From assembly GCA_029938185.1 (NCBI GenBank), contig JAOZVK010000006.1, positions 1-10,254 on the forward strand: 10,254 bases of DNA. Direction: 5' to 3'. Shown here in pieces: positions 6,680 through 10,254 of the stretch. The position numbers were made by a program, and so were the translations under genes. Source of the DNA: Bacteroidales bacterium. Its GTDB lineage: Bacteria > Bacteroidota > Bacteroidia > Bacteroidales > JAOZVK01. Under the pieces are notes generated by a model. It was given only the letters and a program-made list of their open reading frames with translations, made no database searches and was not told the DNA's origin. The number at the start of each line of letters is the position of its first letter. The stretch's first letter is position 1.

Positions 6680-9256
6680 TTATATCAACCAACATGAGAC
6701 AGCACCAATATTAATAGGTAATTTATATCGCCGTATACCATCAAATTGATATAAAGCATTTACAACAGCCGAAGCTGTGGGTACAAGCCCAATTTCGCCT
6801 ATTCCTTTTGCGCCATATGGACCAACAGGGTCTTTTACTTCAACACCTTTAACAACAATTTTGGGTGTTTGGTGTGCTCGCAATATTTTACAATCTTTTA
6901 GTTTTGAGCTAACTAAATATCCATCTTTCATTGGTAGGTTTTCGCTGAGTGCGTATCCTAAGCCCATATGCACAGCTCCTTCTATTTGTCCCTCAAAAAG
7001 CATTGGATTCATAATTTTACCTGCATCGTGGGCAGCATATATTGTATCAATATTGCCATTATTGTCAAGAACACAAAGTTGTGCAGCATAACCATATGAG
7101 TAATGTGTGATTATCTTCTCAACATCATCGCCAGGTTTTGTAGTCCAATCGCAAATATATTCTCCTTTATATTTTTTTCCAATCAGATTTTTTAGTGTTT
7201 TCGTTTCTAAATCTTTTATCAATTCCTTTGAAGCATGAATTATAGCATTACCCAACAAAGCAGTTGCTCTTGATGATGTTGTCATTCCTGTTTTTATTTG
7301 TGCCTTAGTATCAACATCAACTTCTATAAATTCTGGTTTAATATCAGTTTCCTGACAAAAAGTTTGGATTGCCATATTATGCACCCCCTGTCCCATTTCT
7401 GTCCAACCATGTTGTAATAATATATGTGTTTCCGATTTTATTTCAATAGTTACATTTGAAAAATCAGCCATACCATTTCCCACTCCCGAATTTTTTATAG
7501 CACAAGCCAATCCTGAATATTTAGCTTTGCTGTATTCTTCTTTCAATTCGTCAAGGCAAGCTCTTATTCCTACACCATAAACTTTTTGTCCAGTGGCTGT
7601 TGTCAAACCATCAACAAGAGCATTATTATATCTAAACTCCCAACGGTCAAAATTTCCTTTTTCGCAAATTTCATCAATACATGATTCTATTGCAAAAGAT
7701 ACTTGATTAGCACCAAAACCACGCATTGCTCCCGATGGAATATTGTTTGTATATACCGTTTTTGCTTCAATATCAGTGTTTGGTATATAATATCCTGCTG
7801 TTGCATGTCCGGCTACTCTTTCCAGAACTTTGTTTCCTACTGATGCATATGCGCCTGTGTCGCCAACTGCTCTTAGTTTTATTGCAGTAAGTTTTCCTTG
7901 TTCGTTTGCAGCCAATTCCATATCCATATACACAGGATGTCGTTTTGGGTGCATACGAATAGACTCATCTCTTGTAAGTAAAACTTTTACTGGTTTTTGT
8001 AATATATACGCAAATAATCCAGCATGTCCCTGAACTGTAATATCCTCTTTTCCACCAAAACCTCCACCATTGGGTATTAAACTTACACGTACTTTATCTT
8101 CGCTTAAATTAAGAATTGAAGCAACTTGTCTGCGGTCTTCATATACACCCTGCCCTTGGCTCAATATATCAATTCCTCCAATTTCATTTGGTTTAGCAAT
8201 AGCTACTTCAAACTCTAAAAAACCATGTTCGATTCTTTGAGTTTGGAATTTTCCTTTTGCAATATATTTGGCTTCTTTAAATGCTTTTTTGGGATTTGCT
8301 TTTTTTATTACACAATTTTCAAAATTATTTGGTCTTTCTTTATGAATTTGTGGCGAGTCAATTTTCATTGCTTCATAAGTGTCGGTAATGGGCGAAAGTA
8401 ATTCATATTCAACATTAATTAACTCAACTGCTTTTCGTGCAATATCTTCGTCTGTTGCAACGATTCCTGCAAGTACATCGCCTATATAATTTGTAGTTTC
8501 GCCTTGTGCTATCATCAATGGCCAATCTCTGAAAATTAATCCAGTTTTAATTTTTCCTGGAATGTCCAAAGCTGTAAAAATTTTTATAACTCCATCTAAT
8601 TTAAGAGCTTCACTTATATCAATTTTTATTATTATTGCGCGTGGATGTTCACTAAATTTTAGAACACCATATAACATTCCATCAAAAGATATATCATTTA
8701 CAAAATCTCGTTTACCTATTGCAGTTTCATAGGCTTTGTATTTTGGGTGAGAAATACCGATTTTTCCGGAAGTTTTGTTTATTTCTAAATTTTTATTTTC
8801 ATTAATAATATTAGCACTAAATTCAATAGCTTCTTCAATTTTTTTATATCCTGTACATCTACAAAGGTTTAGTTTTAAAGCTTTTTTTATTTCATCGTTT
8901 GAAGGCAAAGGCTTTTCTTGAATTAAAACTTTTGTTCGGGTAATGAAACCCGGAGTGCAAAAACCACACTGAACAGCACCTTTGTTTACAAAAGCATTTG
9001 CAATTACATCTCTTACATATTCGGGGAAGCCCTCCATTGTATAGATTTCAGCATTATTCAGTTTTTTCATTTTTGTAACACATGCTAATTTTGCTTTACC
9101 ATTTATTTCGACCATACATGCGCCGCATGTAGCCTGTTTTGAGCATCCGTCTTTTACTGAAGTTATACCTTTGTCTTTTCTTAAAAAATCAAGCAATGAC
9201 CTATCTTCTAAACTGTTATATTCTACTGTTTTATTATTTAGTGTAAATGAAATCAT
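6680..9256 (-). CDS. FAD-less molybdenum hydroxylase (xanthine dehydrogenase/aldehyde oxidase family), fused Fe-S and Mo parts
   Basis: Cytoplasmic oxidoreductase of the xanthine oxidase family, hydroxylating an N-heterocycle or aldehyde with water as oxygen source. ATG 9254-9256 is the start, since an in-frame TAA lies two codons upstream. A plant-type [2Fe-2S] domain (C38, C44, C47, C59) is followed by the second [2Fe-2S] domain (C97, C100, C132, C134). An a/b hammerhead domain spans about 170-290 and the molybdopterin domains continue to the end. Visible motifs are GGGFGGKE (397-404), AMRGFG (510-515), MGQG (621-624) and GAKGIGE, whose E821 fits the catalytic glutamate. There is no FAD domain. 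At 858 residues it resembles the Desulfovibrio aldehyde oxidoreductase layout (907 residues) and the putative selenium-dependent molybdenum hydroxylase family (TIGR03311). I lean to the latter because of the GCSKQATCGAC motif, but cannot prove it. No XdhC, MobA-like, selD or FAD-subunit gene is in the window. The substrate is unknown. Confidence 0.93.
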   Translation of the reverse strand: MISFTLNNKTVEYNSLEDRSLLDFLRKDKGITSVKDGCSKQATCGACMVEINGKAKLACVTKMKKLNNAEIYTMEGFPEYVRDVIANAFVNKGAVQCGFCTPGFITRTKVLIQEKPLPSNDEIKKALKLNLCRCTGYKKIEEAIEFSANIINENKNLEINKTSGKIGISHPKYKAYETAIGKRDFVNDISFDGMLYGVLKFSEHPRAIIIKIDISEALKLDGVIKIFTALDIPGKIKTGLIFRDWPLMIAQGETTNYIGDVLAGIVATDEDIARKAVELINVEYELLSPITDTYEAMKIDSPQIHKERPNNFENCVIKKANPKKAFKEAKYIAKGKFQTQRIEHGFLEFEVAIAKPNEIGGIDILSQGQGVYEDRRQVASILNLSEDKVRVSLIPNGGGFGGKEDITVQGHAGLFAYILQKPVKVLLTRDESIRMHPKRHPVYMDMELAANEQGKLTAIKLRAVGDTGAYASVGNKVLERVAGHATAGYYIPNTDIEAKTVYTNNIPSGAMRGFGANQVSFAIESCIDEICEKGNFDRWEFRYNNALVDGLTTATGQKVYGVGIRACLDELKEEYSKAKYSGLACAIKNSGVGNGMADFSNVTIEIKSETHILLQHGWTEMGQGVHNMAIQTFCQETDIKPEFIEVDVDTKAQIKTGMTTSSRATALLGNAIIHASKELIKDLETKTLKNLIGKKYKGEYICDWTTKPGDDVEKIITHYSYGYAAQLCVLDNNGNIDTIYAAHDAGKIMNPMLFEGQIEGAVHMGLGYALSENLPMKDGYLVSSKLKDCKILRAHQTPKIVVKGVEVKDPVGPYGAKGIGEIGLVPTASAVVNALYQFDGIRRYKLPINIGAVSCWLI

Positions 9257-9283
9257 ATTTTATTAATATTAAAAAAGTACTAA

Positions 9284-9294
9284 GGTCGAAGACC
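9284..9294. other. Short hairpin GGTC-GAA-GACC upstream of the hydroxylase gene
   Basis: GGTCGAAGACC repeats exactly the 11 bases at 6658-6668. Here it lies in the 5' leader of the hydroxylase, 28 bases before its start, without the GCGTAAGCAAC motif directly beside it. The stem is 4 bp. The hydroxylase gene is thus bracketed by the same 11-mer. Its role is unknown. Confidence 0.45.
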
Positions 9295-9333
9295 CTTGAA
9301 TAGTCAAAATTTAGGTTAACTGAGTTTATTTAG

Positions 9334-9365
9334 GCGTAAGCAACATAAAAAGACTCGAAGAGTCT
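9334..9365 (-). repeat. GCGTAAGCAAC-hairpin element, copy 2
   Basis: GCGTAAGCAAC (9334-9344), then ATAAAA and the hairpin AGACTC-GAA-GAGTCT (9351-9365). Compared with copy 1 the flanking motif and loop are conserved while both stem arms have changed together. Confidence 0.6.
9347..9365 (-). terminator. Intrinsic terminator after the FISUMP gene
   Basis: On the minus strand, AGACTC-TTC-GAGTCT forms a 6-bp stem with a three-base loop four bases past the TAA (9370-9372), and TTTTAT follows directly. This is the best terminator-like structure in the window. It suggests the hydroxylase is transcribed mainly from its own promoter in the following ~90 bases. Confidence 0.6.
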
Positions 9366-9369
9366 AAAA

Positions 9370-9972
9370 TTATTTTGTACCCCAATCTTTTATACACCTA
9401 ACCGAATAAGCAAAAGTTCGATAATAATTATAACGTCTTATTTTGTCATCTTCATAACTTAAATAGCGGTAATAGGCATATTTAGCTCCACCTGACGAAC
9501 TTGTCCAAAAGCCAGTCAGCTCGCCAATACCAAAAGACCGATTGTTATAAACTATACTACCTGCTGGAAGTGCCAAAAAACCACTACTATTACTTCCATT
9601 ACCATTATAGCTCCAGTATTCTTTAGTTTTTAGAGAATCTCCTGCTATTTTTTCGTCTCCAAAATATGTAATAAGTGTTTTCCATTCTCCATCAGTTGGT
9701 AAGTGCCATCCTTCGGGACATGCTTTTAAAGCAGCTTTCCATGTATATAAACGTCCATATTTATCACAGTTTCTTTGTCTTTTATCGTAACACCAACTAT
9801 TTTCGGTACTATAATTTAGATTTTTAGCCATCCATACTCTCAATCCAACTCTTATCCATTTGTAAGTTTGTCCATCGCGTTTATCAGTAAAAACTCCTTC
9901 TTGTTGAGCATTTATTGATATTGATATAATAAATATATTTATAATTAATGTGAGTTTTATTAAATTATTCAT
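9370..9972 (-). CDS. Secreted FISUMP-domain protein
   Basis: Small exported protein made almost entirely of one FISUMP domain (Fibrobacter succinogenes major paralogous domain, TIGR02145), common in Fibrobacter and Bacteroidota. Its biochemical role is not established. Residues 1-22 are a signal peptide (LIKLTLIINIFIISISINA, cleavage likely after A22). No lipobox cysteine is present, so it should be periplasmic or secreted rather than a lipoprotein, and there is no type IX sorting domain. Family hallmarks are DGQTYKWIRVG (33-43), VWMAKNLNY (46-54), YGRLYTWKAAL (72-82), CPEGWHLPTDGEW (85-97), GFLALPAGS (131-139), GFWTSSS (154-160) and the closing SVRCIKD (190-196). ATG 9970-9972 is one base after the stop of the broken upstream gene, so the two were probably once transcribed together. 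The hydroxylase lies 113 bases downstream, behind a terminator. Family assignment is confident; function is open. Confidence 0.9.
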   Translation of the reverse strand: MNNLIKLTLIINIFIISISINAQQEGVFTDKRDGQTYKWIRVGLRVWMAKNLNYSTENSWCYDKRQRNCDKYGRLYTWKAALKACPEGWHLPTDGEWKTLITYFGDEKIAGDSLKTKEYWSYNGNGSNSSGFLALPAGSIVYNNRSFGIGELTGFWTSSSGGAKYAYYRYLSYEDDKIRRYNYYRTFAYSVRCIKDWGTK

Positions 9973-9973
9973 T

Positions 9974-10254
9974 TTATATAATTTTATTTAATGTAATTGA
10001 TATTGGCATAATTAATTTATAATAATCTTTCAACACCTCTTCTTTTGTATCTTTAAAACCTAAATATATTACAGAATACTTACCACAGTGTTGTTTAATA
10101 TCCTCTCCTGTTTGCCAAATTTTAAACACATTAAGATGTACACCAAACTGACAATATGCTTTTTTTTATTTTACATCAAATTTTGGAATTATGTATGGTT
10201 CTTTCCCCGCAAAAACTATTGGAAGTTTTATTATCTTATCTTCTTCTATTTTAC
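9974..10254 (-). pseudogene. Broken gene fragment, probably AAA-ATPase-like (PF09820/DUF1703), runs off the window
   Basis: One minus-strand frame runs from the window edge to a TAA at 9974-9976, interrupted by an in-frame TAA at 10166-10168 beside a run of eight A. Before the stop it reads KLPIVFAGKEPYIIPKFDVK; after it, KKAYCQFGVHLNVFKIWQ and then HCGKYSVIYLGFKDTKEE. The last segment resembles the GKYPVIYLSFKDVK stretch that follows the nucleotide-binding region in the Bacteroidota AAA-ATPase-like/DUF1703 proteins, and FDVK-x-KKAY can be laid onto the segment just before it. No P-loop is visible in what remains. The frame also ends far too early (LIMPISITLNKII), so both the interior and the C-terminal part are damaged. 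No ATG follows the internal stop, so the downstream half could not be translated alone. That this is former coding DNA is likely; the family name is from memory of the motif. Confidence 0.5.

Noticed and set aside
6777..8033. Plus-strand open frames opposite the hydroxylase gene (6777-7091, 7830-8033)
   Set aside because: They are antisense to conserved molybdopterin-domain motifs, and their composition is what the reverse strand of a coding gene gives.
9370..9972. FISUMP protein as a lipoprotein
   Set aside because: No cysteine follows the hydrophobic segment; the ending SINA|QQ fits ordinary signal peptidase I cleavage.
10166..10168. Stop-codon readthrough or recoding in the right-edge fragment
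   Set aside because: It is a TAA with no recognisable recoding context, and the frame ends prematurely anyway. A broken gene is simpler.

Overview
The window looks like a chromosomal stretch from an AT-rich member of the Bacteroidota. The strongest evidence is a gingipain-family (C25) protease with a C-terminal type IX secretion (Por) sorting domain. A secreted FISUMP-domain protein and the lack of Shine-Dalgarno-like sequences ahead of the starts agree with this. No genus can be named from the sequence alone.

Layout, left to right. Positions 1-1084 hold a decayed IS630-family insertion sequence. Its minus-strand transposase is broken by a frameshift, an in-frame stop and a truncated catalytic end, and it lies between imperfect inverted repeats. 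Positions 1085-1471 are AT-rich and non-coding, with two more relics of the same terminal-repeat motif. Positions 1472-6373 (+) encode a 1633-residue secreted cysteine protease carrying FN3-like, MAM, duplicated Ig/PKD-like, Ig-like and sorting domains. Positions 6374-6679, between convergent genes, are packed with repeats: a 13-bp inverted repeat, heptamer repeats, a 13/14-nt tandem array and a small hairpin element. Positions 6680-9256 (-) encode an FAD-less molybdenum hydroxylase in which the [2Fe-2S] and molybdopterin parts are fused. Positions 9370-9972 (-) encode a secreted FISUMP-domain protein. Positions 9974-10254 (-) carry the remnant of a broken gene, probably of the Bacteroidota AAA-ATPase-like (PF09820/DUF1703) family.

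The intact genes do not form an obvious pathway. The protease and the FISUMP protein are both predicted to be exported; the hydroxylase is cytoplasmic and has no cofactor-maturation or FAD-subunit genes beside it. I found no defence system, CRISPR array, RNA gene or clear new multi-gene system. The least explained signals are in the non-coding DNA. One is a paired element, a GCGTAAGCAAC motif followed by a UUC/GAA-loop hairpin whose stem differs between copies but still pairs, placed just after the stop codons of both intact minus-strand genes. Another is a 26-nt repeat shared by the IS remnant and the tandem array about 5.5 kb away.
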